NCBI RefSeq assembly: GCF_021403115.1
Contig: NZ_JAJSSH010000008.1
Location: forward strand, 1-64,000
Reading direction: 5' to 3'
Source of the DNA: Sphingobium sufflavum
GTDB lineage: Bacteria; Pseudomonadota; Alphaproteobacteria; Sphingomonadales; Sphingomonadaceae
Length of the DNA: 64,000 bases
A model generated the notes under the pieces. It saw only the letters and a list, made by a program, of their open reading frames with translations, made no database searches and was not told the DNA's origin. The position numbers and the translations under genes were made by a program. This document shows positions 28,029 to 37,887 of the stretch, piece after piece. Position 1 is the stretch's first letter. Each line of letters begins with the position of its first letter.

Positions 28029-28625
28029 TCAGGCGACCGGCCGCCGCGCGCGCAGCGCCTGCGCCAGCGTCCCCTCGTCCAGATAATCCAGCTCCCCGCC
28101 GACCGGCAGGCCATGCGCCAATTGGGTGATGCGCAGCGGATAGGTCTCCAGCCGCTCGGCGATATAATGGGCCGTCGTCTGCCCCTCGAGGGTGGCGTTC
28201 ATCGCCAGCACCACCTCGTCCACGCCGCCCGCCGCGACCCGCGCCACCAGCCCGGCAATGGACAAATCTTCCGGCCGCACCCCGTCCAGCGCGGACAGTC
28301 GCCCGCCCAGCACATGGAAACGCCCCGGAAACAGCCGCGACCGCTCCAGCGCCCACAGGTCCGCCACATCCTCCACCACGCACAGCGACCGCGCGTCGCG
28401 GCGCGGATCGGCGCAGATGCCGCAGGGGTCGGACGTATCGACATTGCCGCAGACATGGCAGGTCCGCATCCGCTCGTTCACCGCCGCCAGCGCATCGAGC
28501 AGCGGCACCAGCGCGCCCTCCCGCCGCCGCAACAGGTGCAGCACGGCGCGGCGTGCGGATCGTGGACCCAGGCCGGGCAGCCGGGCCAGCGCCGTCGTGA
28601 GCGCTTCAATTTCAGGAGAGGCCAT
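28029..28625 (-). CDS. recR: Recombination protein RecR
   Basis: 198 residues. A helix-hairpin-helix ([20 protein letters not shown]) is followed by a C4 zinc finger ([16 protein letters not shown]), a TOPRIM domain ([14 protein letters not shown]) and a C-terminal Walker B-like segment, ending in [19 protein letters not shown]. It loads RecA at gaps together with RecO and RecF. The start at 28625 gives the standard N terminus; the ORF extends upstream without a site. It is divergent from fmt. Confidence 0.96.
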   Translation of the reverse strand: MASPEIEALTTALARLPGLGPRSARRAVLHLLRRREGALVPLLDALAAVNERMRTCHVCGNVDTSDPCGICADPRRDARSLCVVEDVADLWALERSRLFPGRFHVLGGRLSALDGVRPEDLSIAGLVARVAAGGVDEVVLAMNATLEGQTTAHYIAERLETYPLRITQLAHGLPVGGELDYLDEGTLAQALRARRPVA

Positions 28626-28677
28626 GCCCCACCAATAAAGACTTGCGCGCCGCCCCCGCAAGGGGTGAGAGGGCGGC

Positions 28678-29589
28678 ATGCGGATCATCTTCATGGGCAC
28701 CCCCGATTTTGCCATCCCCACGCTCGACGCGCTGGTCGACGCTGGGCATCAGATTGTCGCGGTCTTCAGCCAGCCGCCCCGCCCCGCCGGGCGCGGCAAG
28801 GCGGATCGCCCCACCCCCGTCCATGCCCGTGCGGAGGCGCTGGGCCTGCGCATACGTACCCCCACCTCCCTGCGCGGGGAGGGCGAACTGGCCGCCTTCG
28901 CCGCGCTGGACGCGGATGTGGCGGTCGTCGCCGCCTATGGCCTGATCCTGCCCAAGGCTATTCTGGCCCGGCCCCGGCTCGGCTGCCTCAACGTCCATGG
29001 CTCGATCCTGCCGCGCTGGCGCGGGGCCGCACCGGTGCAGCGGGCGATACTGGCGGGCGATGCGGAAACGGGCGTGACCATCATGCAGATGGAGGCGGGC
29101 CTCGACACCGGGCCGATGCGCGCCATCTGGCGGACCCCAGTGGAGGGTAGGACGGCGGGCGACCTGACCGACGCAATCGCCCGCGCCGGGGCCGACCTGA
29201 TGGTCCGGGTGCTGGCCGACATCGAAGCATTCCCGGCGGAGGTCCAACCCGAAGAGGGCGTGACCTACGCCAGCAAGATCGAGAAGGCGGAGAGCCGCCT
29301 CGACTTCACCCGCTCCGCCTTGGACGTGGAGCGGCAGGTCCGCGCCTTCAACCCCATGCCCGGCGCCTGGCTGTCCATCGGCGGCGAGCGGATCAAGATA
29401 TTGGCCGCCGAGCCGGATACGGTGAGCGGTGCCACCGGCACCATCCTCGACGACCGCCTCCTGATCGCCTGCGGGGACGGCAGCGTCCGCCCGACGCTGG
29501 TGCAGCGCGCGGGCAAGGGCGCGATGCCGCTGGCCGACATGCTGCGCGGCTTTGCCGTCGCGCCCGGAACCGCCGTCGACCCGGCATGA
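28678..29589 (+). CDS. fmt: Methionyl-tRNA formyltransferase
   Basis: 303 residues. The N-terminal formyltransferase domain shows [14 protein letters not shown], the catalytic [20 protein letters not shown] with Asn and His, and the Asp in GLDTGPM. The C-terminal OB-like domain follows from about 205. It formylates initiator Met-tRNA using 10-formyl-tetrahydrofolate. truA begins 10 bases after its stop, and the two form an operon. Confidence 0.97.
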   Translation: MRIIFMGTPDFAIPTLDALVDAGHQIVAVFSQPPRPAGRGKADRPTPVHARAEALGLRIRTPTSLRGEGELAAFAALDADVAVVAAYGLILPKAILARPRLGCLNVHGSILPRWRGAAPVQRAILAGDAETGVTIMQMEAGLDTGPMRAIWRTPVEGRTAGDLTDAIARAGADLMVRVLADIEAFPAEVQPEEGVTYASKIEKAESRLDFTRSALDVERQVRAFNPMPGAWLSIGGERIKILAAEPDTVSGATGTILDDRLLIACGDGSVRPTLVQRAGKGAMPLADMLRGFAVAPGTAVDPA

Positions 29590-29599
29590 CCCGCCCCGC

Positions 29600-30355
29600 A
29601 TGACCCGCTTCGCCTTCCTGATCGAATTTGACGGTCGGCCCTTCATGGGCTGGCAACGGCAGGCCCATGGCCCCTCCGTGCAGCAGGCCGTGGAGGAGGC
29701 CATCGCCGCCGTCACCGGGGTCCGCCCGGTCGTGAACGCGGCGGGCCGCACCGATGCGGGCGTCCACGCCACCGCCATGCGCGCCCATGCCGATGTGGAG
29801 CGGGACATCACGCCCTTTCGCCTGATGGAGGCGGTCAACGCAAAACTGCGTCCCGCCCCCGTCGCCATTCTCGATTGCGTGGTGGTGGCGGACGACTGGC
29901 ACGCCCGCTTTTCCTGTCTCGGCCGCCGCTACGAATATCATATCCTCAGCCGCCGGGCGCCCGCGACCTTTGAGAAGGGGCTGGTGTGGCGCGTGCCCCA
30001 GCCGCTCGACGCGGACGCGATGCAGCAAGCCGCGCAGCATCTCGTCGGCCTGCACGACTTCACCACCTTCCGCTCCGCCCATTGCCAGGCGGAAAGCCCG
30101 GTGAAGACGCTGGACCGGCTGGACGTGGTGCGGGCCGATGGACGAGACGGCGCGCGGATCATCGTCCACGCCGCCGCGCGCAGCTTCCTGCATCATCAGG
30201 TCCGCTCGATGGTCGGCTGCCTTGCGCTGGTCGGCATGGGCCGCTGGACGCCGGAGGATGTGCGCGATGCACTGGCCGCACAGGATCGCGGGCGGCTGGG
30301 CCTCAACGCCCCGCCGGACGGCCTCTATTTCACCGGGGCCATCTACCCGGAGTGA
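29600..30355 (+). CDS. truA: tRNA pseudouridine synthase A
   Basis: 251 residues. The catalytic Asp52 sits in [23 protein letters not shown] near the N terminus and [14 protein letters not shown] near the C terminus are family signatures. The enzyme isomerises uridines 38-40 in the anticodon arm. It is translated from the ATG at 29600, 10 bases after the fmt stop, and faces the GAF-domain gene convergently with 6 bases between stops. Confidence 0.97.
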   Translation: MTRFAFLIEFDGRPFMGWQRQAHGPSVQQAVEEAIAAVTGVRPVVNAAGRTDAGVHATAMRAHADVERDITPFRLMEAVNAKLRPAPVAILDCVVVADDWHARFSCLGRRYEYHILSRRAPATFEKGLVWRVPQPLDADAMQQAAQHLVGLHDFTTFRSAHCQAESPVKTLDRLDVVRADGRDGARIIVHAAARSFLHHQVRSMVGCLALVGMGRWTPEDVRDALAAQDRGRLGLNAPPDGLYFTGAIYPE

Positions 30356-30361
30356 CGCGTC

Positions 30362-30943
30362 TCACCGCAGGCTGCGCGCGCCGCCGATATATTGCCGGGC
30401 ACCGCCCGCCGGATCATTGCCCTGCGACGTGCGCCGCGCCTCGGTAAAGATGCGGTCGGCCCGGTGCCGGTCGAACGTCGCGATGATCTGCTGGCTATAG
30501 GCGGTCATCCTATCCTTGATCGACTCGCTCAACTCCTGCCGGGGGCGCGTGTCGATGATGTTGATGGTGCCGATATTCTGGCCCAGCGGCGTCTTGAGCA
30601 CGCGCCCCGCGTAAAATCGGATATGCGGCGCGCCCGTCACCAGCGGACTGTCGGCAAAGCGCGGATCGCGCGCGGCATCCGGCACGATCAGGAAATCCTC
30701 GTCCCGTTCAACCGCAAAGGTGCAGAAGGAAATGCGCCGCTCCGTCTCGGTCGCGCTCAGGCCGGTGCGGGCCTTGAACCACTGGCGGTCGGCATCGACC
30801 AGCGAGATCAGCGATATGGGGACGCGCGCAACACGGGCCAGATCCCGGACCATGTCGTCGAAAAACGGCTCCGGCCGTGTGTCGAGCACATGATAGCTGT
30901 GCAGCGCCGCGAGGCGGAGCTGCTCCTTGATTCCAATGGCCAT
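30362..30943 (-). CDS. GAF domain-containing protein
   Basis: 193 residues, essentially one GAF domain. RLAALHSYHVLDTRPEPFFDDMV, SLVDADRQWFKARTGL and FCTFAVERDEDFLIVPDA match the stand-alone GAF proteins that often precede histidine-kinase or cyclase modules. No output domain is attached; the last 30 residues are polar and probably disordered. The ligand is unknown. It lies 208 bases downstream of the exosortase-locus amidotransferase on the same strand and may be co-transcribed. Confidence 0.85.
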   Translation of the reverse strand: MAIGIKEQLRLAALHSYHVLDTRPEPFFDDMVRDLARVARVPISLISLVDADRQWFKARTGLSATETERRISFCTFAVERDEDFLIVPDAARDPRFADSPLVTGAPHIRFYAGRVLKTPLGQNIGTINIIDTRPRQELSESIKDRMTAYSQQIIATFDRHRADRIFTEARRTSQGNDPAGGARQYIGGARSLR

Positions 30944-31151
30944 GCGCGATCCCGTAAGCTTTGCTTATTATGCCGACAGCATAGCGGGCGAGTCATTACA
31001 GGGCCGTTAAGAGTTCTATCCCGAAATGTGCGCAAGTGCATATTTCTGTTGCTGCACCAGCCCTTATCCCCATCCGCCTTCCATGCAGGGTCGGGTGACG
31101 GTGAAGGGCGGCTGCACCAAAGGCGCATTGCGAAACAGGCTCCAAAAGGCG

Positions 31152-33050
31152 TTACCGGGTTCCGAACAGCCGTTCGACCGACCGATCCAGCATCAGCAAC
31201 TGCCAGAGCAGCCGTCCATGATTGTGGAGGCCCGACCGATGCTGCTCCGCGATGTTCGCCACCCGCGTCATGTCGAACCAGCCGGTCCGCGCCAGCGCCG
31301 ATCCGCCCGCCACCGCCCGCGCTTCCGCCGCCAGCGGACCACGGAACCACGCCGACACCGGGGTCACGAACCCCTGCTTCTGGCGATAGAGGATGGAGGT
31401 CGGCAACATCGGCTCCATCGCCTTCTTCAACAGATATTTGCCATTCTGCCCCCGGATGCGCTGGTTGACCGGCAGTTTCGCGGCAAATTCGATCAGCCGG
31501 TGATCCAGCAGCGGCTCGCGCGCCTCCAGGCTCACCGCCATGCTCATCCGGTCGGTCTTGGTGAGGATGTCGCCGGGCAGCCAGATGCGGATGTCCGCAT
31601 ATTGGGCGCGGTCGATGGCGTCGCGCGCGGGCGCATCGCGCATCGCCTTGATATAGCGATCCTCCGCCCGATAGCCGCTGAGCGCCGCGCGATGCTCGTC
31701 CGCCCACAGCCGCGCGCGCATCGGCGGCCGGGTGACGCTGACCGAATGGGCATAGGCTTCCGCACCGTCCATCGCGAGGCCCAGCAGCGTGGACTTGGCG
31801 CGCAGCGGGCGCGGCAGCCAGTCGGCCTTGGGATAGAGATTGCCCAGCGTGCCCAGCAACGGCCCGCGAATCGCACCGGGGATCAGCGATCGTATCCCCT
31901 CCTCGCGATGCTGGAATTTGTGGCGGCGGTATCCGGCGAACGCCTCGTCCGCGCCGTCGCCACTCAGCGCCACCGTCACCTGCTCCCGCGCCAGTTGGCA
32001 CACGCGATAGGTGGGCAGCGCGGAGACATCCGCGAACGGCTCGTCGAAATGGGTGGTGAGCGTGTCGATCAGCGGATAATCGTCCGGCGACACGATCCGC
32101 ACCCGATGGTCGGTGGCGTATCGGCGGGCGATCAGGTCGGCATGGCTCGTCTCGTCCACCGCCTTGTCGTCAAAGCCGATGGTGCAGGTCCGCACCGCCT
32201 CCCGCGAATTTTCCGCCATGAAGGCGACCACCGTGCTGCTGTCCACCCCGCCCGACAGGAACGCGCCCAGCGGCACATCCGCCACCATGCGCGACCGCAC
32301 CGACTGGCGCAGCAGGTGGACCAGCTCCTCCTCCAGCGCGGCGGGCGAACCGCTGTGCCGGTCCGCGAAGCTGACATCCCAATAGCGGCGCGGACGGCCC
32401 AGCGGCTTGCCCCGCACGGCCAGCAGCGTCTCGCCCGCGCCTAGCTTCTGCACGCCCTTCACGATGCTGGCGTCGTCGGGGACATAGCCAAAGGCCAGAT
32501 AATCCTCGACCGCGCTCAGGTCCGGCTCACGCCGCATCATGGGGTGGGCCAGAATGCCCTTCATCTCGCTCGCGAAGATCAGGCTGCCGTCATACAGTTG
32601 TGCATAATGCAGCGGCTTGACGCCCAGCCGGTCGCGCACCAGCCACAGCGACTGGGTGGCCCGGTCGTGCAGGGCAAAGGCGAACATGCCGACGAAATGA
32701 TCGACGCACCGCTCGCCCCACTGGCGCCAGCCGTGCAGGATGACCTCGGTATCGCTGTGGGAGACAAAGCGGTGCCCCTTTTCCTCCAGCTCGGCGCGAA
32801 CCTCCGCGAAATTATAGATTTCACCGTTGAAGGTGACGACGATCTGACCATCGTCGGTCGCCATCGGCTGCGCCCCGCCTGCCAGGTCGATGATGGACAG
32901 GCGCAAATGGCCCAGCCCCACCCCCGGCGCGGTCCACACGCCCGATCCGTCAGGCCCCCGATGCGCCATGGGGACGAGCATCGCGCGCACGCGGCTCTCC
33001 TCGACCGGCTTGGCCATCTCCAGATGGAATATTCCCGCAATCCCGCACAT
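31152..33050 (-). CDS. Asparagine synthase-like amidotransferase, XrtA-associated
   Basis: 632 residues. The class II glutaminase domain begins MCGIAGIF with Cys2 as the nucleophile, and contains MAHRGPDGSG and FNGEIYNFAEVR. The synthetase domain has an SGGVDSS P-loop near 265, and AGYRRHKF and GDGADEAFAGY. In exosortase A loci this family is thought to amidate a sugar or uronic acid of the exopolysaccharide rather than make free asparagine. It is the last gene of the minus-strand EPS run, 9 bases after xrtA. Confidence 0.92.
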   Translation of the reverse strand: MCGIAGIFHLEMAKPVEESRVRAMLVPMAHRGPDGSGVWTAPGVGLGHLRLSIIDLAGGAQPMATDDGQIVVTFNGEIYNFAEVRAELEEKGHRFVSHSDTEVILHGWRQWGERCVDHFVGMFAFALHDRATQSLWLVRDRLGVKPLHYAQLYDGSLIFASEMKGILAHPMMRREPDLSAVEDYLAFGYVPDDASIVKGVQKLGAGETLLAVRGKPLGRPRRYWDVSFADRHSGSPAALEEELVHLLRQSVRSRMVADVPLGAFLSGGVDSSTVVAFMAENSREAVRTCTIGFDDKAVDETSHADLIARRYATDHRVRIVSPDDYPLIDTLTTHFDEPFADVSALPTYRVCQLAREQVTVALSGDGADEAFAGYRRHKFQHREEGIRSLIPGAIRGPLLGTLGNLYPKADWLPRPLRAKSTLLGLAMDGAEAYAHSVSVTRPPMRARLWADEHRAALSGYRAEDRYIKAMRDAPARDAIDRAQYADIRIWLPGDILTKTDRMSMAVSLEAREPLLDHRLIEFAAKLPVNQRIRGQNGKYLLKKAMEPMLPTSILYRQKQGFVTPVSAWFRGPLAAEARAVAGGSALARTGWFDMTRVANIAEQHRSGLHNHGRLLWQLLMLDRSVERLFGTR

Positions 33051-33059
33051 ACCGGGGCG

Positions 33060-34595
33060 TTACCGCATCCTGCGCGCGCGGTCAGCCATTTCCTGCACCG
33101 ACCCCGCCGCCCGCAGAAAATCGCCGCTCGCCCGCGCCGCATCCTCGCCGCCGGGGGCGGACAGCAGGATCGCCGCCGCGCCATGGCCGCCGCCGGTCAG
33201 CCGGGCACGCACCGCCGCCAGCTTCGCATCGACCCGGTTGCCGGTGACGGCGCCGCCGACCAGATACCAGCTCGCCACATAGCGCGCCCGCCCACCCGGT
33301 CCGCGCAGCCACTCGCCTTGTCCGTTCGCCGGGGCCGCCGCATTGGCCATATGCGCCCACACATCCTCCGGCGCGACCGCCCCCTGCCCGAAACCGACCA
33401 GTTCGCGCCCTTCCTCCTGCCGGTCGAACAGCACCACCGCCAGGTCGACCGTCGCCGCTCCGCGCGCATAGCGCCACTGCCCGATCCAGGTCGCCCCCGC
33501 GAAATGCGGCCGCCACTCGCCCGCAAAGCTGCCAGGAAGGACATGCCAGCCCGGCACCGACGGCGCGACGGGCGGCGGGATCTGCGCCTCCACCGGCGCC
33601 GTCGCGACCAGCCACAATCGGGGCAGCAACAGCGCCAGCAGCAGCGCGGGCACGACGACCCGCCCCCCGCTCTCGCCCCGACCCACGCCCTGCAACGTCC
33701 GCGCATCGGCGGGGGGCGCATCGGGATCGCGGTCGAACCAGCGCGACGCGCCCGCCATCAACAGGCCCAGCACCAGCGCGAACAACAGCCAGCCATACAG
33801 GACATGGTCCTGCACGATCGGGTTATGGATGCTGGTCCGGTTCGCCAGTTCCATGATGCCGAACGCCCGGATGCCGTTGGTCAGCAGCGCCGCCAGCATC
33901 GCCGCCGCCAGAAAGAGGATACGCCGCCGCCAGCGGGTGAAGCACATCGCCGCGACCAGCATCGCATAGGCGGCCATGGCGAGCAGGAAAGCGGTGCCAC
34001 TGCACGCCTCCGCCACGCGGAACAGCCCGGCGGGGGTTTCGATGAACACGCCCTCCAGCACCGCCGGTGTGCCGACGCCATGCAGCAGGGCGACGGCGAT
34101 GTCCGCCGTGACCAGTTGCAGGATCGGCTCGAACTCGCTGCCCGCCGGGATCAGGAACAGCGCGAAGACCAGCGGAAAGGCCAGCGCCCGCGCGACCGGC
34201 ACGCCCAACAGCGCGATCACCAGCCCCTGCCCCGCGATCACCAGCCCCGCCTGCCGGAACAGCGCGACATAGGCCGCCGCTCCCGCCAGCCACAGCAGCG
34301 CGCCCACCCCGGCCAGCAGCACGCCGGACATCGCATATTCCGGGGTCAGCATCGCCAGCACGGATCGCCGCTGCCACACCAGCCAGCCGATGATCGGCGG
34401 GATCAGGAAACAATGGTGGAACGCGCCGGTCCGCGCCCAGATGTCGATGATGGCCAGCATATCGGCCCGGCACAGCCACAGCAGCAGCCCCGCCATCGCA
34501 CCCAGCAGCAACAGGTGGCGGGGCCACACGCCCAGCCCGCCGAACCGCGCGGGCGTCATCCATTCGGTCGTGCCCAGCCGGGCCTCAGCCGCCAT
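33060..34595 (-). CDS. xrtA: Exosortase A fused to an EpsI domain
   Basis: 511 residues. The first 285 form the membrane-embedded exosortase with about eight helices and the catalytic residues C198 (AEACSGTAF), R243 (NGIRAFG) and H264 (QDHVLYGW). After one more helix, residues 300-511 are a periplasmic EpsI (DUF3485) domain, including GWHVLPGSFAGEW and ATVDLAVVLFDRQEEG. Exosortases cleave PEP-CTERM signals and attach the proteins to the cell surface. The start overlaps the glycosyltransferase stop by 11 bases. Confidence 0.94.
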   Translation of the reverse strand: MAAEARLGTTEWMTPARFGGLGVWPRHLLLLGAMAGLLLWLCRADMLAIIDIWARTGAFHHCFLIPPIIGWLVWQRRSVLAMLTPEYAMSGVLLAGVGALLWLAGAAAYVALFRQAGLVIAGQGLVIALLGVPVARALAFPLVFALFLIPAGSEFEPILQLVTADIAVALLHGVGTPAVLEGVFIETPAGLFRVAEACSGTAFLLAMAAYAMLVAAMCFTRWRRRILFLAAAMLAALLTNGIRAFGIMELANRTSIHNPIVQDHVLYGWLLFALVLGLLMAGASRWFDRDPDAPPADARTLQGVGRGESGGRVVVPALLLALLLPRLWLVATAPVEAQIPPPVAPSVPGWHVLPGSFAGEWRPHFAGATWIGQWRYARGAATVDLAVVLFDRQEEGRELVGFGQGAVAPEDVWAHMANAAAPANGQGEWLRGPGGRARYVASWYLVGGAVTGNRVDAKLAAVRARLTGGGHGAAAILLSAPGGEDAARASGDFLRAAGSVQEMADRARRMR

Positions 34596-35847
34596 CGCCG
34601 AACACCAGCCCGGTCAGCGGCGCAAGGGCCGCATCCCAGCTATAGCGCGCCTCCACCCGCGCGCGCCCGGCCTGCCCCAGCGCCGCCGCGCGGGCGGGGT
34701 TGGACAGCAGATCCGCGACCAGCCGCCCCTCCTCCTCCGCATCCGCCGCGATCAGGAAATCCCGGCCATGCTCCGCGTCGATGCCTTCCGCCGCGGCGGT
34801 CGACACCACCATCGGGCGGGCCATCGCCATCGCCTCCAGCACCTTGTTCTGCACGCCCCGCGCCAGCCGCAGCGGGGCCACCACCACATCGGCGGCGGCC
34901 AGCCAGGCGCGCGTGTCGTCGACCTCGCCCGTCACCATCACGCCCGGACTGTCCGCCAGCGCGCGCACGGCATCGGCGGGATTGCGGCCCACGATCACGA
35001 ACTGCGCATCGGGATGGCGCTGCCGCACGATGGGCAGGGCGTGGGCCGCGAAATCCGTCACCGCCTCGATATTGGGGCGATAGTCCATCTGGCCGGTGAA
35101 GACGATCCTTGGCCCCTGCACCGCCGCCAGCGCCGCCGGTACAGCGCGCGGCTGCGCGGGGTCGAAGGCGTCCAGGTCGACGCCATTGCCCACCACGGAC
35201 ACGCCGCTCCCGTCCGCTCCGTCCAGCGTGGCAAAGACATCCGCCTCCGCCCGGCTGATGAACAGCGCGGCGTCGGCCCGCTTCGCCACCGCCACCTCCA
35301 GCGCGCCGAGCAGCCTGCCCTCGCGCCGGTTGATCCATCCCATCACGCCGCCGCCCGCCGCGCCATAGGCGGCGAACTTGGCCGAATCCACATCGCACAG
35401 GTCCATCACGAACCGCGTGTCCGCATCCAGGGCGGTGGGGACATAGGGGGCCATGTTGCCCGAATAGACGAACACCGCCGCCAGCGGCCGGGTCGCCACG
35501 ATACGCTCGACATAGCCGCGCAGGCCCCGGTCCCGGAACAGCGCCACCGACATGGGTTCGCGGCGCAGCAGCCCCTCCACCGCCGCGCGCGGGCGCGACA
35601 GGGTGCGGGGACGCACGCAATGGCTGGCGGTCAGCGCGGACAGCGCCTCGCCATGGTGCAGGTCACGCGGATCGTCCGCCAGCGCGGCCAGATGCACCGG
35701 GGCCAGACGGGCGAGATGGCGCAGTTCATGATAGGACCGGATCTTGTCACCCCGATCCGGCGGATAGGGGACGCGGTGCGCGATGAACAGGATTTCCCCC
35801 AGCCCTTCCGCGCGCGCGCCTGCCCGTTCCGCTTCACCCTTTGCCAT
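34585..35847 (-). CDS. Glycosyltransferase, XrtA/PEP-CTERM-associated (TIGR03087-like)
   Basis: 420 residues. A GT-B fold of glycosyltransferase group 1 type starts EILFIAHRVPYPPDRGDKIR, with the second half containing VVAPLRLARGVQNKVLEAMAMARPMV, the nucleotide-sugar site. It probably adds a sugar during assembly of the exopolysaccharide repeat unit. I placed the start at 35847, 5 bases after the FemAB stop, since the ORF extension upstream overlaps that gene. Confidence 0.92.
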   Translation of the reverse strand: MAKGEAERAGARAEGLGEILFIAHRVPYPPDRGDKIRSYHELRHLARLAPVHLAALADDPRDLHHGEALSALTASHCVRPRTLSRPRAAVEGLLRREPMSVALFRDRGLRGYVERIVATRPLAAVFVYSGNMAPYVPTALDADTRFVMDLCDVDSAKFAAYGAAGGGVMGWINRREGRLLGALEVAVAKRADAALFISRAEADVFATLDGADGSGVSVVGNGVDLDAFDPAQPRAVPAALAAVQGPRIVFTGQMDYRPNIEAVTDFAAHALPIVRQRHPDAQFVIVGRNPADAVRALADSPGVMVTGEVDDTRAWLAAADVVVAPLRLARGVQNKVLEAMAMARPMVVSTAAAEGIDAEHGRDFLIAADAEEEGRLVADLLSNPARAAALGQAGRARVEARYSWDAALAPLTGLVFGDGG

Positions 35848-35852
35848 CGGGT

Positions 35853-36935
35853 TCAGCCCAGACCCCGCGCGATCCACGGGCCGATGCGGTCGGCGATGGG
35901 CGCGGGCAGCCGCTTCCACAATTCCACCTTGCGGCGATATTGCGGGGACAGCGGATTGACGTCGCGCGCCTCATGCCCGGCCGCCGCATGGACGAAATAG
36001 TCCAGCGGGTCCGCCTCGAACCCCCATGTCTTCTTCCACAGCGCAGGGCCGGTCCCAACCTTCGACCGGCCAAAGTCGAAGATGTCGCATCCCCGCTCCA
36101 TGGCATGCAGCATCAGGTTGAAATACAGCACTTCGTTCGACCGCGCCTTGCGCGCGTTCAGGTCCGCACCATGCCAATAGGGCATACACGCGCCGCGATG
36201 ATAGAGGCTGATGACCGCCGACAGCGGCGTATCGCCATCCTTGACCAGCAGGATATTGGCCTGGTCGCCAAAGGCGTCCAGCACCTCCTCGAACAGCGCA
36301 CGGGGAAAGACTGGCGTACCCAGATTATGCACGCTGCGCCGGTACAGCGCATAATGGATGTCGCGCAGCCGGTCGCCGGTGCCGATCTCGATCCCGAAAC
36401 CGTTCGTCAGCCCCTTGCGCACCTCCGCCCGATGCTTTTTGGGGATGGAGAGCAATTGCGCCTCCGCATCCTGCTCCAGCGGCCGGGCAAAGTTGAGGTA
36501 GGCCCCGCTGCGCACCGTCCATTTTGGACCGGGCGCCGCGCCGCCGCGCAACTCGACGGTCGGGCAGCTATGCCGGGCGGCCAGCGCGACCGCCGCCTCC
36601 GCGATCAGCCGCGCCGTGGCCGGCTCATCCGCCACGATGCCGCCATCGACCGCAAAGCCGCTCGACACCAGCGCCCGACCGAACAGGGGGCTGTGGATGA
36701 TGTTGAGCGGCAGGAAACCACGGATCGCGCCATCAGGCCCGCGCGCGACGATATAGGCCGACTGCTGCCCCGCACCCCGCGCCACCGCATCGACCCAGGC
36801 GGGCCGGTGAAAGGGCGTGGTGTCCGACCGGCGGGCGACGAACGCCTCGATCTGCGCCACCGCCGCTGTATCCTGCGGGCTGACCACCGCGACGCTGACG
36901 CGGGTATCCACGCCGAAATCCAGTGTCGGCATCAT
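35853..36935 (-). CDS. FemAB-type GNAT protein, XrtA-associated
   Basis: 360 residues with a double GNAT fold typical of FemAB-like peptidyl or aminoacyl transferases. LLSIPKKHRAEVRKGL and HRGACMPYWHGADLNARKARSNEVLYFNLM... region (about 250-285) and DFGRSKVGTGPALWKKTWGF mark the XrtA-linked family. The role is unproven; it may transfer an acyl or aminoacyl group to the polysaccharide. The start overlaps the deacetylase stop in ATGATG, giving a 4-base overlap. Confidence 0.88.
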   Translation of the reverse strand: MMPTLDFGVDTRVSVAVVSPQDTAAVAQIEAFVARRSDTTPFHRPAWVDAVARGAGQQSAYIVARGPDGAIRGFLPLNIIHSPLFGRALVSSGFAVDGGIVADEPATARLIAEAAVALAARHSCPTVELRGGAAPGPKWTVRSGAYLNFARPLEQDAEAQLLSIPKKHRAEVRKGLTNGFGIEIGTGDRLRDIHYALYRRSVHNLGTPVFPRALFEEVLDAFGDQANILLVKDGDTPLSAVISLYHRGACMPYWHGADLNARKARSNEVLYFNLMLHAMERGCDIFDFGRSKVGTGPALWKKTWGFEADPLDYFVHAAAGHEARDVNPLSPQYRRKVELWKRLPAPIADRIGPWIARGLG

Positions 36936-37831
36936 GCCGCGCCTCCCCCATGCCAATGCTCTATGCCGCCCTGGCGCAGGCCCGCGACCATCGCGTCCAT
37001 CCGCCCCCAGCGGAAATCTCCGATCAGCCGTTCCAGCTTGGCCTCCATACGCGCGATATTAGTGTAATGGCGCAGCCGTGATTTCAGCGGAGCCTCCGCG
37101 ATGCGCGGCTGCCCCATGTCTATCTCCCACGGGTGGAAATAGGTCATGGCGGGCTGCCCCGCGCGGTTGACCTGCGCCACCGCCCAGCGACTGACCGCAT
37201 AGGGCAGCAGGCGAAAGAAACCGCCCCCCGCCGCGGAGATCCGCCGCCCCGCGACCAGCGCAGTCGTCACCGGCACCTCGACCAGATCGGCATCGGCCAG
37301 CGGGCGATAGGCAAAGCGCGGCGCGTCCGGCCAGCCATAATGGTCATGCGCGATCGGCGCGACGCTGCTGGAATAGGCATAGCCTTCCTCCGCCAGCACC
37401 CGATGCGCCCAGGGATTGCGCCGGTCGATGGAGAAGCTGGGCGCGCGATAGGCGATGACGGCCTGCCCGCCCGCATCCTCCAGCAGCCCGCGCGACCGGC
37501 GCAGGTCGGCGCGAAACCCCTCCGCGTCCAGCGTGAAGACACGGGCATGGTCATAGCCATGGCTCGCCACCTCATGCCCCGCATCCGCGATACGGCGGAT
37601 CAGCGCGGGCGCGCGCTCCGCCACCCAGCCCAGGATGAAGAAGGTGCCGCTGACCTTCGCCCGCGCGAACAGGTCCAGCACCCGGTCGGTATTGCCCTCG
37701 AACCGGTGGACGCACCCGTCCCACTGGTCGCGACCGATGGTCCGCTCGAACGCGCCCACCTGAAACCAGTCCTCGACATCGACGGTCAGGGCGTTGGCGG
37801 GGGCGCAGGCAGGATGGGAGGGGCTACGCAT
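36932..37831 (-). CDS. Polysaccharide deacetylase, XrtA-associated
   Basis: 299 residues of carbohydrate esterase family 4 type. The metal and catalytic motifs are LTVDVEDWFQ (D18, D20), SHGYDHARV (His pair near 92-96) and YRAPSFSI. TYFHPWEID near the C terminus is the last motif. It removes N- or O-acetyl groups from the exopolysaccharide. No signal peptide is evident. The N-terminal EDWF pattern is that of the PEP-CTERM-linked subgroup. Confidence 0.93.
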   Translation of the reverse strand: MRSPSHPACAPANALTVDVEDWFQVGAFERTIGRDQWDGCVHRFEGNTDRVLDLFARAKVSGTFFILGWVAERAPALIRRIADAGHEVASHGYDHARVFTLDAEGFRADLRRSRGLLEDAGGQAVIAYRAPSFSIDRRNPWAHRVLAEEGYAYSSSVAPIAHDHYGWPDAPRFAYRPLADADLVEVPVTTALVAGRRISAAGGGFFRLLPYAVSRWAVAQVNRAGQPAMTYFHPWEIDMGQPRIAEAPLKSRLRHYTNIARMEAKLERLIGDFRWGRMDAMVAGLRQGGIEHWHGGGAA

Positions 37832-37887
37832 GATGGCATGGCATCCTATGGCGCAAGCCGCGCCCTGTCTTCATCTCAACGCCGCCG

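Noticed and set aside
32544..35099. 851-residue plus-strand ORF over the amidotransferase and exosortase genes
   Set aside because: It is an antisense shadow caused by high GC; the sequence is rich in Arg, Gln, His and Pro with no domain, and the minus-strand genes are clear.
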